The notes: generated by a model not told the origin, from the sequence alone. A stretch of DNA of 64,000 bases from Lactarius indigo (GCA_025766275.1 JAFKAC010000008.1:2272370-2336369), one strand, 5' to 3'. Positions 48,540 through 61,829 are shown, numbered from the stretch's first letter. Numbers and translations: made by a program.

Positions 48540-49504
48540 ATACATTCACACGTGCACAAGTAGATCCATGCTGTAATAAAAAAACCAAGGAGGGGCTTGG
48601 TACCCGTAGTAGTTGTACAAACCCTTTTGCGTCGTTTGCCGTGACAGAGTGGGCAGCCTCCCAGAACGTGCCGTTGATGTTACCATTGTCAGTCTCGAGA
48701 TCCGCATTGACACGAGCACGATTTGCGCGTAGCCAGGCCTTGATGGATGAGAATGCCGATTTAATCGGGTTGAAGTCAGGCAAATACGCAGGAAGGTAAT
48801 AAGGCGTGCACCATGTCCCTCGACCAGTTCTCGAATTCTATCCACCTTGTGAATGGCCGCATTGTCGACAACGAGGACCGAGTTGGGCATCGGCTATTTG
48901 TTCATGCGCGGGAGGAGGCCTTCAACAAAGAGTGTCACTAGTAATGGCGTTCTCAGAAAGAACTCGTATCGGGCAGCGCACTCACCACAAAGGGATCGTG
49001 CATCGGCCTCCTCAGCGTGAGCCGATTGAAATGGCTCTCATCAGTAAAAACGAGTTGTTCTGGGCGGAAAATGGGTAGTGATAAAGCTCATGTACTCATC
49101 ACGGTCTTGCTTGTTACACTTAAGAGTACGGCGAGTGATCTGTTGTTGACGTTAGAAGAAGCCGAGGGACCAAAAAGATGAAAATGTACCATCTTCATTG
49201 TGTATCCCTCCCTTTGGAGGGAACGCAAGATCATTGGAAGCGATACCTCAGTCCTGCGTGCTTCTTGAAGCTCCACCTGCAGCTCCATGAGTGATATGTC
49301 GGGCTGGCGGTCAACGACGTCGTGGAAGAACTGCGACAGTGAGACAACATCCATGAGCAATATATTGGACATACCTTTACTCGAATCGCAGTGAGCACGC
49401 ACGGCTTGACCATTGTCGATTGGCGGTGGGGAAGGCACTCCCGTCTGGCGATGTGTTTTGCAGAACCTCTTGAACGACCGTATACTGATCCCAATCTGAG
49501 TCAC
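48540..49504 (-). pseudogene. Tc1/IS630-like DDE transposase relic
   Basis: On the minus strand the N-terminal part reads SIRSFKRFCKTHRQTG, then SLMELQVELQEARRTEVSLP, a Tc1/IS630-type helix-turn-helix region. Next come a LVFTDES-like block and MPNSVLVVDNAAIHKVDRIR, which carries the second catalytic Asp of the DDE core. The block PDFNPIKSAFSSIKAWLRAN is where the third acidic residue is expected after NPI, and here it is Lys. Frameshifts separate these blocks: an extra C near 49065, and another between VEGHGARLI and PDFNPI near 48810. The element is therefore dead. Clear terminal inverted repeats were not found. It sits exactly between modules 2 and 3 and is absent from the module 1/2 junction. 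Confidence 0.82.
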
Positions 49505-49865
49505 ACAGTCCTTAAAGGGACATCGATAAGGCCAAGTCCTTAATTAACATCATTGGAGTACTGGCGGATCATTGTTGAAGGTTTTGGAGGGGGTGATAGA
49601 AGGGCACGCTGACCTCGTATTCCATGACCCCAATTCTGTATGACGCCCAATTTCTCAGAATTTCCCCGTTGACTTGACTACGAACGTGACTATGAACGCC
49701 GCTCTTGAATAGCTTGAATATTGAATGTGGTCGTGTTTGCCGATGGCAACAATGATACCGTAATTCGGCGGTTGTAAATTTTACTGAAACCAACCGTACC
49801 TTTTCTATGGAGCATGATGCACGATCCGTTGTTGCACCATTTCTCATCCCATTGTCGTTCTCGTT
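49505..49865. other. Left flank of module 3
   Basis: This is non-coding. From about 49725 it matches the left flank of module 2 (36070 onward). Confidence 0.45.
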
Positions 49866-50760
49866 CTCCAAACGTTCTCGGTCGATACCGTGCTAGGTAA
49901 CGAGCTCCCATTCGACACCAACGGTGAGTTTCCTCTTCTTTTCGCTTGCTTCTATCACTCATCGTATGCCGTACTATATCTCTTCCAAGGGCACCTGTTG
50001 TGGTTTTTCCTCGTCACTTGCCTTCGTATTGAAGTTCCTCATTTCACCCAATCTCTTTCTCGCACCAGAGCGTGCTTGGGACCAGACCACTGTGTCGCGT
50101 GGTAAAGGTCCAACATTATGGGCCAGTAGTTGATGTCGAGCGTGGGCAGGACTGGAGGGGGTGAGGAGCCACGTGTTCAGGTTCGTCTTCAAGAATAGTG
50201 AGTTCAGATTCAGCTTTCATTTTGTTCCGGCGGTGTATAAATACATTTTCACCCGAAAGGTCATCCTGATTCCAATGCATGTTCTCCCGGTTGTTGGCCT
50301 ATTTGTCATGGCCGTCGTCTTCAAGGCACTTGGTACCTCCCGATATCTCCAAAGCACGTTTTTTTTTTTGTTCACCCCTCTGAGCCCTACTCCCGCATAT
50401 TGACTTTTCCCGTGTAGTACTTCCAAACGAGGAAATGACGAAGGAGCAGATCATGGTCTCCATTGAGTGGGATTGATGACGTGATTATCTAATATTTTTA
50501 TTTTTTGGTTCGGGCGACGTTTAGGTCAACTAACATCGAATTCTCATCAGTATTCGGTTTTTTCTGCTGCACTTTTGGAGGCGCTTCCCTCTGTCGAATT
50601 AATCTTCTCGGCGTCTAACAAGGTCGGAAACCGCGATGTGGACCCAAGACAAGCATATGACACGACATTCACCAGATGAATCAGTGCTAACAGTGAGTCG
50701 ACTCGGCCGCCTTAGATCTCGAGAAGAGGAAGCATTGATTTTCGGAGAGAAGAGTCCTCG
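49866..50760 (+). pseudogene. Rrt8-like pseudogene, 5'-truncated (module 3)
   Basis: This is the counterpart of the module 2 fragment and shares its truncation point, starting in exon 3 with CTCCAAACGTTCTCGG. Remains include ERAWDQTTVSRGKGP, IPMHVLPVVGLFVMAVVFKA with one added Val codon, and a decayed exon 6 and 7. The YVEEWDVPP segment is deleted, leaving only PVVDVE-like bases at 50123, and the last exon has an early TGA (CATTGA). It is more eroded than the module 2 fragment. Confidence 0.78.
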
Positions 50761-52085
50761 ATTTTCAAGGATTTTAGACGCACATGTTCTGTTCGCCCCT
50801 TCTCGGCCATACGACAGATGAGGGCACTGAGGACTGGCGCTCTTTTTTTGTTTTTGACTTTGGTTGCGAGTTAAGCTAACATTTTACCTAGACTGAGTCC
50901 CGTCTACCAACCTGCCCCGACGCGGATGGATGCTCCCAACGCAACGCACAAGGTTCACCCGCTCTCTAACAAGCAGTCAGCGGCTTCCACGTCGAATAAA
51001 CTGTCCGCTTCCGCCCGGTTACAGCCGTCTTCAACCCGAATCATACCTACGGTGGGGACCAGCACATCCGTAACCACATTACCAGCCACTGCCCGCTCTA
51101 CCGCTCCCAAAGAGCTATTTTCATACCCATATTCCCGCCTCTCCGAAAGTCATCCACCCACAAGAACCCAGGCTTGCAAATTCCTCGGTTACTCGCAACT
51201 AGAGCAACCAGAGCAACCAAACACTCCGTTCAAAGACCTTCGTCTTGGCTAGACTGACTAGCCGCTGACCCGGGAGGAGGCTACATGAACGCCGAACCCT
51301 CCCTATCTCGTTTATTACGGTACATTACCGCTAGCCCCAAGGCCTTAAATCTCGTAACCGATCCACCTCAGCTGTTTTTCACTTTCAGTCTGACCCTCAC
51401 TGTACCGCTCTACGCTGGACCCTCGAATGCCTGTATGTACGTACACGCGACCAGCTTGTGTCTGTTCGAGATATAAGCGGATTCAAGAGAAAAAAAATAA
51501 TGTGGTAGACTTAAGGTTCTTGAAGGACTTCATGGCCAATGCAGAGTGCACGCCGATTTTTGTAGCGAGAGAAATATAGCGATCAATCCATTACAGGTCC
51601 GATATGGGTCCGATAACTTCCGCTTTCGATTTGGGCCCTTTTCAGGCGCAGCGCGTCTCGGACGCCCCAGCCTAAGGGATGCGACATCCAATATTCATGC
51701 CAGTGCCACGTCCCCTCTTTTTCACTGTGAGAGGAACATTCGTTCCTCGTGACTTTCGTGATATTTGAAGACTCCCACCTCGACCTAAGAAATCACGAGG
51801 CGACAATTGCAACCTGACTGGATCCTTTACTCGGTTGGAAATAACGGATTAGTTCACTAGTGGCACGAAAGACATGAAAGACGCGATTGTCCGGAGCTTT
51901 GTTGCTCGTTGCCAACCTTTCCCGTCATGTTTCCAATTTTCCTGGTAACGCTTGGCGCCTACTAGTCATGTGCATAATTTGCGCCCTTTCTCGTTTACGG
52001 CGTGGCGCTTATGGTGGCGAGAACAAGGTTGCCGTTAGTAAAGGGTCTTCTATTGTTGCATTCACTCTCCCTCTCTCTCAACGAA
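50761..52085. other. Intergenic and promoter region of giant gene copy 3
   Basis: No gene is confidently supported. A 108-codon open frame at 50926-51252 is rich in Ser, Thr and Pro and resembles nothing I know. Most of this region shows little similarity to the corresponding regions of modules 1 and 2, apart from short stretches just before the start (AACCTGACTGGATCCTTTA, TCAACGAAATG). Confidence 0.4.
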
Positions 52086-55000
52086 ATGTCCATATCTGTT
52101 TTTGATTCCAAGATCTTGCTCTCAGTTGTTGAGCACGTGTTTTCTCCCCCCCAAGCTTCCCCAACAAGCCCCGACAGAGAAAGCTGAACGCGAGACCAAT
52201 GTGGCATTGTGCTACATCCTCGAAGGAGCTGCTCGAATTTTCTCCAGGACCTCTCACCTCATCAGCAATCGCTATGGGCGCGGATGGTAAAAATGATGGA
52301 ATCTATCCACCAGATTGCGAGGACCCAAGTGGTACTAGAGGCGGAACTTGCAAATGCCTTATCAGATCTTGCTGTCGGAGGTGAGCCCGGGTTGCCACCC
52401 ACGGCGTGTTGTACCTTCGTTTACCTTCACTTTCAGATGTTTTCGTTATGCATATCCGAGCTCAGAATGCCGCTGTCATCGTTCGCATACTCATTGATCA
52501 TGTTCGGTTCGAGATCTTCGAAGTCTCCCCACCAGCCAGCAACATTATGTCGACCAACGGAAGCTTCTTTGCTCCTATCCCGGTCCCTCTATCCAGATCT
52601 CCTCCGATATATTTTCGAAAAAATGTTTTCTTCAAGAACTCGCTTCCTTTCTCATCCAAATGGATGTTGATGTTGGATTCCACGCGACCGCAGCCAAGGC
52701 CGGGTCCACCGTACGCGAAGTTCGCGAGAGTGCTCACCCAAGATATATATCCGAACTATTAGTGGGGATTCTAAGAGGATTTGGTCAGCCGGCCTCTGTG
52801 AATCGTATCACGAAGCGGATAGGAGATGAAGTTCTTTGGAAAGACGCTTACAAGCCATGGCGCCGATCGCCGCTCTGGCTCGTTGTCAGGGTGGCACTTC
52901 AAACTTCCCTAGACCGCGACATGTACAAAACCTTTATTCTCTTTTTTCATGCACACCTCCTCCAAATCTGCGTCCAAAGGGGTATTCCAAGCGAAACTCT
53001 GCACTTAATGAGGGTCAAGATGGCGCGACGTCTCTCAAAGCTGGGTCCCACGTTTCGAAAGATGTCTATCAAGCTGTGTACGGCGCAGCGAACGAGACGG
53101 AGACTCTTCTTCAGAACCGGTGGTCGAGTTTTCAGGAGAGCCAGTCTGTTTCTCCGATGTGGCACCCGAGAAACTGGACTACGAACGAGATACCGCAATT
53201 ACTCTCAATAATTCGCGTTCTTACCTCATAAATGCACTGTACCCGACATCGCACAGCTACGCGCAGGAGCAATTTATCCTTCTCATCCACTACGTCTTGT
53301 TGGCACAGTCGACTTCAGTCATTTTTCAGATGGCCGACTCACAGCGGCCGTTGCAATAGACAAGCGCACTGCTCTCGCGGACTTCGAATTGTCCGTTGAG
53401 AGACACCTGGATTCCTGGGTCAGTTCGCATCAACTCGACAACAATGCTCCGGATGTGATTGCGTCCTGCGTCGAGCAGTATTACTTCAGCGCGAGGGGTA
53501 TCTACAATGCCTATCCCGAGGATAACTCGGTTATGATTTTGACCATCACGGATCTTTGGATGGCTTTGGATAAGCTGACGACCCAACAGTGTCCTCTCCT
53601 ATCATCTTATTCACCGGAAATTCCCAGGATTTCCTTCATCCCCTACTCCTTCATCGGTCCGGTTCCCTGCGACGTGCCATGCTCATTGAAGAGTATATTT
53701 CACAGCGGCATCAAGGCGCTTCCTGTGCGACGTCCATATTCTCGGACACGGCTACCGAATCGTCCTTCGCCGTACAATACTTCCGTAATTCTCCGGAGCT
53801 GCAAGAACTTTATGACGATATCGGTCGATATGCTAGGCAACAATGGAGGAAAAGCGTGCCGAACTTGATGACCTGAACGAGAAGTGGGAGCTGCTTACGG
53901 ATGCAGCCTCAATGATGGATCACGATTACACCGAGGATTATGAAGGAAACCTAGTCCATGGTCGTTGCGAAAAGTGTCGAATGAACTACGAGGCTAGGAT
54001 GCTGAAGATTGATGTCTTCGAATGGCCACTACCACAGGCGATGACGAAGGCACAATCAGTAATATTCGAGCTTGCTCCACCACGTGCGTTTTCCGCGTGG
54101 CGCGAGATGACCTACAAGATTCTCTGTGACATCGGGATGCCCAACGCTTCTGACAACTCCGACCAACCAAAGCTCTTCTTAGATACCTTCTCTGGTCTAA
54201 GAGATTGGGCAGTGCGTCACACATACCCGAATCACAATTGGGTCCACCACAAAATCTTTCGATCAAACACACTACAAGGTGGTCCAGATTCCTGCCGACG
54301 ATTCTGATGTTTTACTCAACAATGGGCTGTCTTTCAAATTGTATGATCGTAAGAGCGGATCATGGGCAGCACGGGCCTTTCATGGATCTACCATTGCCAA
54401 CCTCTGCCCCCCTGTTCCTGTGTCGTCACCGTACGGCAAAATCCATTCCTTTGTCTGTGGAACGCGCCACACTTCTAATGTGGTGATCGCCTCTCAGACT
54501 GACTGCCCCTCGGAGCTGAGCGCTCATGAGTACTTGGCATTTTCTGGGTTGCGCAGCGGGCCACGTTTGCAATGGTTGAACATAGCAAGGGAGCTGTCAT
54601 CACCCTCTCTCTCATTTCGCCGCGAGGAGGTACATACGCTGATCACTCAAGCGGCTTGGCATTGGCCCTTTATTGGACGGTGAACGTGAATGGCACACCG
54701 ACCTTGACATTCCCAGCTTTGGACGGACACTTCTGCATGAACTTAAGAATCTTCTCGGAAGGATAGAAGCCAACTGGCTAGAGGAAGTCACTATCAGGAC
54801 TATTGGTACGTTGAACTTCGATCTTTGCTACATGTCGACTTTAGTTTAACGATTCGTAGCTCTTATTACCAGTCGCCTCCTATCTTCTACTAGTGATCCA
54901 GATATTCGTCAAAGAGCGTATGCATTGCTTCAGAGGGCACGGAGCGTAGCGCATAAGTGGATTAACGAGCTTGATTCAAAGCTAGATGTAACTGAAGACG

Positions 55001-58000
55001 AAATGTCGCGCACGAACTTGCGTCGACGACTCTGCACATTGGCTGCAACGTGTTTCTCTACCTATGACGTTTGCCCGGAACATGTCCCTTGGACACTTGC
55101 TCGCGACGACGACATCGCCATAGCTGTGCATTGCGCAGCGATCGTGCATAACAACACCCCATCGATTTTCGAAGGCGATCATTCTCGTTATCTCATTCGG
55201 CTTCTCAACCGACACCACCGCCTCCTTCATTTTCTCGAACCGTTTCTCCACGAATGCTTAGAATCTAAGCCATCAGGTTCGATCACGGCTTCGCGAATTT
55301 ATGGTCGGATTCCGCCGGCATGTCTCTTCGAATTGGCATGTACTTCCCAGTCCTAACTCACGGTGGATCTCCTGTCATGGAAGGTGGACAGAAGCTCCAC
55401 TATAATTTGTTGACCGGGAAATTACTGATTGGTGCAAAACCCCTTGGAAGACTGCCACAAGAGATCATCGAACACCCAACGTACAAAAGTGTCCTTGGAG
55501 CGGTGAGTGTATTGTTATTCTGATCCACGTCTACTCACGCATGTTCACGTGCTCCTTGCAGAGGGTTCTCGATGTAGTTCCTGCTGACACCCCCCAAATG
55601 GAATTTATGACTCGAACAAATGTATTTGGGTATCAGGTGGGTTATTGTTGTCGCCGGTGTTGCGCAGGGGTTAACGCAAGTTGAAGGTACTCTTTTCGCT
55701 ACGCGGTGGAGATTTGACACTACAGGCTCGGCGACATACCATACGACCTGTGCAAGGACCTGTGTTCAAGCCTGTGGTTAAAAAAAAAAAACAAAAAAAA
55801 ACACCTCTCTGGGCTCAGCAACCCAAGCGGCAACCGCCGGTTGTTGCTTGGACGGAACCTCCCAACTCTCAGACTTCCAGCTGGTTCCACGCACAGTATT
55901 CGATGGCGACTTCCCGAAGGCTTTCATTGATAAATATGTACACTGGCTTGACCTTCGCACCGGAGAAGTTGAATTCCGCCCTGTTGAATCTTCTTGGACC
56001 CCAAGTGCGTCCAATTGGCGACTCACTGTCCATAGAAACGATACCCGGTCCTTGTTCCGCAAGATTCCTGGAGATGGCGTTGTTCCAATAGATCTGATAG
56101 ATATTCGTTCCCCCACATTTGAAACGATATCTCGCCAATTTTCTGCACTCGAATCCCCGAAGCATATTATCGTCACGCGCACGAGTCACCTAGTAGAGGC
56201 TTCCCTCAGTCGATTAGGTCTCACATTCTTCATCAACCGGGACTTAGAATTAGAATGTCTAAGCATACCGGGCTACGTCATCGATGAACTTCAGTCCTGT
56301 GGCACCATGTTCGGGCTCAGAAATCGACTCATCTTGCGCCCAAGCAACGAGTCTTCGGAGGTGCCTCGGAGGGTCATTATTCCACAGGGAGATATAGAGT
56401 TTGGCTTGGATGGCGACTTTCCCAATGTTTCCATAAAAACGGGAACTGCGCGCCGTATCCACTGGCACGAGTACACTATCGACACCGATCTAGGACGTCT
56501 CACCGGAAACGTGAGCCTGCGCAGCAAGCTATACCAATGTTATCTGCACGCACTTACGAGCCATTGCCTCCCCGATCCGTTACTCGGGCACACTGGAACC
56601 GAAGAATCCCTTCACATGCTGCAAAGTGCCACTTTTCTGTCGTTTCAAAGACTAAGCAACGACGATGCAAGGCTATTGCGCCTGATAGGCAACTTAACAC
56701 CAAGCAGAGTATATTATCCGCCCCACTTACGCTCTATGGTCACGGTGGGAACGACCTTCCTGTCCTTTCACAGCACCACAACTTTCATACAGCTGTAGTT
56801 TCTATTCTCGATCACGGAAATGCAATGGAGGCACTCTATGACGGACCCGTCGACTTCAATATTCGTCCTCAAGACTCGTCATTGCTGAACCGCGCCATCT
56901 CTCGTAACATGGCGTACTACCCACATGACTTGCAAGGCTCACGACATTCGTCCTTTTCAGTTCCGGAGGACATCGCCTACAAGTCAAGGGACGTGGCTGA
57001 TTATGTCCGCTCTGAAGCCACTGCCTACCAGACGTCGTGGTCTGTATGGAACGGCAGACTCTGTCTTTCCCGGAATCTGTGGGACGAAATGCAATCTTGG
57101 GGATCACTTGGAACAGCCGAGACGACGCCCTCTCTGCGATATAGTCGATACTGGCTTACTTTCAACGCCAGAGGATTGGCTCAGTATATACGACATTTGT
57201 CAGGAAGCGTTAAACTGCGATCCTCAAGACTCCAAGATCAAGTTGGCGTTCAGCCTTTCCGCAGCTAGCTTCAGCGGGACTGATCACGCGGATATCATTT
57301 CTCTCATTGCAATTTTTGCGACGGACACAAGATTCCGTGGTCTAAAACGCCCCTCACCGCCTTACTATGACCTTTCAGACGGCACGTATCTGGACCATGC
57401 ACGATTAGTAAATTCGGTGTCTCAGTTTGCCCTTCCCCTGGAGCTAACCCCTGCGCAAACTATGGAGGTCCGGGCAATCACCGATAAAAATGCTACGAAG
57501 GAGCGAAGACGAGAATACAACAGTTCGATTAGCAAAATGGTGTCAGAGGCTGCGGAGACAATAGTTGAACTGTGGCCCAAGATATGGTGCGATATTCCGT
57601 CCCAGTGGTTCGACACTCAACGTTGCAAGGCTTTCGTTGATAGTTACCTACGATCGGTATCCCGAAACATCGACCTGAGGGACCATATACACCGCATCCA
57701 GGCAATCATAGACCACTACGAGATCATCACCATTCCCCCAACACTCCATACCGGTTTTCCCTTCGGTTCAGTGCGGGATCATCCAAAGCGATATCTCTGA
57801 GTCCTTCGCTTCGAGAAGTGTTGATGTCTCGGGCCAACTTCGCACCGTCACCGATTTGCGAACAGGTAGATTTCGCCGTATCCCCCATCGTCATGATGGG
57901 GACTGAGGATAAGTCGCCGTCAAGCAGGGAAGATAGCCTTAGCTGCCTTATTCATGAGCTCCGACAATCCCGGAAGTCATTGCTACAGCACTACGGCGAA

Positions 58001-61000
58001 GACCTGAGCAAGAGTCATAGCGACTTTCTGGAAAAAGCTGGTCCTCTCCCTGTACATCACATCATTCCCCCACAGGAGGATTTACTCCGATATCGCAACT
58101 CGTGCTCTAAAAGGAAGGATACAATGTTTTCTGAAATTTCAGAGGCCCTAGCGCCATCTCAGAAACAGGAAATTGTCGCCAGCATCTCAGGTCTTTGGCC
58201 TCGGATAACGCCGCGATCTATCCTACGAGAGTTGTCCAGGGATCGCGTCCACTGGCTCACTGACCAATGGAAGCTTGCTATCACCCGCTATGCAATAGCC
58301 TTCCTCAAATACCAGCAATCTCAGCGTCTGCTTGAGCTTTCGTCGAGGCGCCGGGATGAAGAACTTCTCCGGGAAGTGGAAACCGTTTGCGAGGATGTAG
58401 CTGCGGCTTGTTCTCCTGATTGGCTTCTGATACAGGTCGGTAAATTTACCTGTGAAGTTTACAACCACTAACAGGAAGCATTGTTAGATCAACGCGAACT
58501 TTTTGGCACGTCCGCTGCAACTGGCAATCGCACGCGAGATGATATCTCCCACATGTCAGCAAAGTGCATCATTTCAGCTCAACATGGGAGAGGGAAAGTC
58601 GTCCGTGATTGTACCCTTCGTTGCCGCGACCCTAGCTGATGGTTCCAACCTTGTGAGAGTCGTGACTCTCAAACCGCTCTCAAACCAAATGTTCCAACTG
58701 CTACTCAGCAAACTTTCTGATCTTGCTGACCGACGTATTTTCTATGTTCCGTTCTCACGGAATCGAGAAATGAGCACTTCCATGGTCCAAAGCATCAGTT
58801 CTCTTTACAGACGATGCGCGGTCGAGGGCGGTGTTCTTGTCGTCCAACCCGAACACTTACTCTCGCAGAAACTGATGTGCATGATACTCTCTTAACACTC
58901 CACGACGACCGCAAGAAACGCTCCATTGCCAAGGAATTCAAAGCTCTACAGGATTGGATGGCTGGAGTATCACGCGACGTACTTGACGAGAGCGACGAGA
59001 TCCTGCATGTTCGATATCAGCTAGTCTACACCGTGGGCGAGCAAATGCCGTCGAAGACCACCCAAATCGATGGTCCACGACGCAACAGGTCTTCGGTAGA
59101 TTACGGGTACACGCCGCGCAGTTGCACGTCCGTTTTCCACAGATGTTCGAGCTCGATCAGACTCAGAATGGCTTTCCGACGATGCGAATCCTCAATCAAG
59201 AGGTCTCTCGACAGATCTCTTCGCTCATTGCCGACGATGCTCTTGGAGGCGCACTATCCACCCTTTCACTTGCCGTTCTCTCGCCTCTGATTCGAGCTGC
59301 CACTCGCCGCTTCATAACCAAGAAGAAAGTTTCTGTCGAAGATCATCAGTTGATCAGATCGCACTGCTCCGGAACGACCTTATGGAGCGGGATACTTCTA
59401 CTCCGTGGGCTCCTGGTTGACGGAGAAGGAATCCTCGGCTACGTGCTGAAAGCACGCCGATGGAGAGTGGACTACGGACTCGATCCAGGTAGGACGTTAC
59501 TAGCTGTCCCGTATCGGGCAAAGGTAAGCCACCCACTAGTCTTTCCAAGGAATACGACTCAAAGTAAAGATAGGACGTTCCAAGCTTGAGAGCAGAGTTC
59601 GGTCACCCGGACGTGGCCATTGCGCTGACTTGCCTCAGTTATTACTATGGTGGTCTAACAAAGCTGCAAGTACTTCAGTGCTTCGATTTGCTCACCAAGC
59701 TCGACAATCCAGACATGGAATACGATCAGTGGGTCGAGTTTGGGGAGGGCGTCCCCATATCACTGCGACAGGTCAATGGCGTAAATACAAAAGACGACAC
59801 GCAAGTCGACGAATATCTCGTTCCGCTATTCTCGAGGAATACAAGAGTCATCGATTTCTATCTGTCTCATGTAGTCTTTCCCCGAGCGGCCAAGGAGTTT
59901 CCATCTAAGCTTTCCACGTCGGCCTGGGACCTGGTAGAAGACAAGACAAATGTAACAACAGGTTTCAGCGGCACGAACGATAATCGGTTTCTCCTGCCGA
60001 CATCAATAACTCAAGAGGATCCCGTCTCACAGCTGAGCACCAATGCGCTTGTCTTGCATTACCTTCTCCAACCAGAAAACAATCACTACGAATGTACCGA
60101 AGGTATCAAGGGCGAACGCGAATCTGCAGAGGCTTTCCTGCGGCGACTTACCAGACACGAACCCGAGGTTCGAGTATTATTGGACGTTGGAGCACAAATG
60201 CTGGAGCTGCAAAACATGGAATTGGTGCGACACTGGCTCTCCCTTATGCCCCATATCTCAGCAGCCATCTATTTCAACGAATCGGATCACCTCACCGTGC
60301 TCACCCAGGACGGAACGATCGAACCGCTGATCTCATCTCCATTCAATCGACAGCTTGACAAGTGCATTGTATATCTTGATGACGTACATACACGAGGGAC
60401 AGATCTGAAACTTCCTCGAGAAACGCGCGCAGCAGTCACGCTCGGGCCGAAGGTCACCAAAGATAGGCTGCTACAAGGTGAGCTGTTACAAAAACGAGGG
60501 AGAATAAGCTAAGTGGATGTAGGATGTATGCGGATGCGGCAGCTAGGGAAGGGGCAGTCGGTAGTGTTCTTCGCTCCCGGAGAAGTCGACCGTCGCATTC
60601 GAGGACTTATCCCAGGAGGTCAAGAGTCCGATAAAGGTGTATGCGTGACCGACATCCTCCGTTGGGCCATGCACGAGACTTGCTGGGATATTGGGCACTA
60701 TCTCCCGCACTGGGCGCAGCAAGGAGTTGACCATCACAGGCGGTTTTCTGCATACAAGCAGTACAATTCAACTGGAAACCTGGATGTTTTGAAGAATTCC
60801 TGGGTACAACGCGAGTCACGGACTTTAGAAGAAATGTACGAGCCCACCTCGAACGCACAGGTCGTTGGGTTGAGCCCAGAAATAAACGGCATCCCATCTC
60901 TACGTGAACGGCTGGAACTTCTTGGAATAACTCGATCGATTGATGTTAGAATGGCGGAAGAGCAAGAGCGGGAGGTCAGTCATGAAGTTGAGCGAGAACG

Positions 61001-61829
61001 TCAAGCAGAGCGCCCCCCAAAGGTGTATCCTGCGAAGCATATCACCCACTACGACCTTCGCGACTTCATTCATACTGGATCGCTCCCTATGTCTTCCAGG
61101 TACATCATTCCGCTGTTCTCTCAAACCGGGGTCGACAAGGCCCTGGACTCGACGGAAGAATGGCTCCCGTCTCCACTTGCGACCAAAGATTTTGCTATCA
61201 CCACCCGGTGCTCCGGTGTCGCCCACTTGTCAGACTACCTCCGCCCCGTCAATTGGGTTTTATCGAGCGGATCTGGGAATGATAGTACCGCTATCGTCAT
61301 TAGCTCACATGAGGCAAACGAACTACTCCCTATCATTCGCAAGAGTGGAAAGGTCCAACTCCACATTTACGCGCCACGAGTCACCACCTCTATGCGGTCC
61401 TTCTCCGACCTCGCTTTCTACACCATCCCGGAATCTCCGGCGAGGGAATGGACCGCCCCCGCACACCTCCAAATCAAGCTGAATCTCTTTGCGGGTCAAC
61501 TCTACTTTGACAGCAGGGAGCAGTACCAACGCGTTTGTGCGTTACTTGCGCTACACATGGCACATCCAGGTGCGAAGCATGTTGAGGTTGACGGGTTTGT
61601 GCCTCCGGCGTATCGTACGGGCGAAAAGTCGCCGTTTTCGGTCAGTGTGATGTCTATTTTCAAGGAGTTGACGGGGTTACGAAGGAAGGGAATGGGATTC
61701 GGTGGGACGGACCTGGGTCGCGTTTTAGATGCTCGTCCCTTGAGCAGTGAGTTTGAGTCGTGGATCAAAAAGAATGAGGCCCGGGAATGTCGCAAATGCA
61801 GGTTGACTTGGAGCTATCCGAGGGCGTAG
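52086..61829 (+). pseudogene. Giant DUF6606-DUF3638-DUF3645 gene, copy 3, frameshifted
   Basis: This is the most diverged of the three paralogues, with recognisable homology along the whole length. It starts MSISVFDSKILLSVVEHV but shifts frame in a C run at about 52146. Further shifts occur near 52250, 52563, 53050 and 53625, with complex changes near 54235 and deletions near 58881 and 59050. Exon 5 keeps RPLQLAIAREMISP and LNMGEGKSSVIVPF (about 58590), and exon 6 (59586-60478) is open. In the last exon one A fewer before the normal stop carries the frame past the position used by copies 1 and 2, adding NEARECRKCRLTWSYPRA before TAG. A 45-base A-rich stretch near 55780-55800 replaces coding bases at the start of exon 4. 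A full product is not expected. Confidence 0.85.

Noticed and set aside
50926..51252. A Ser/Thr/Pro-rich 108-codon open frame before giant gene copy 3
   Set aside because: It is low-complexity, without homologues in the matching positions of modules 1 and 2 and without intron or motif support. It is mentioned only within the intergenic entry.
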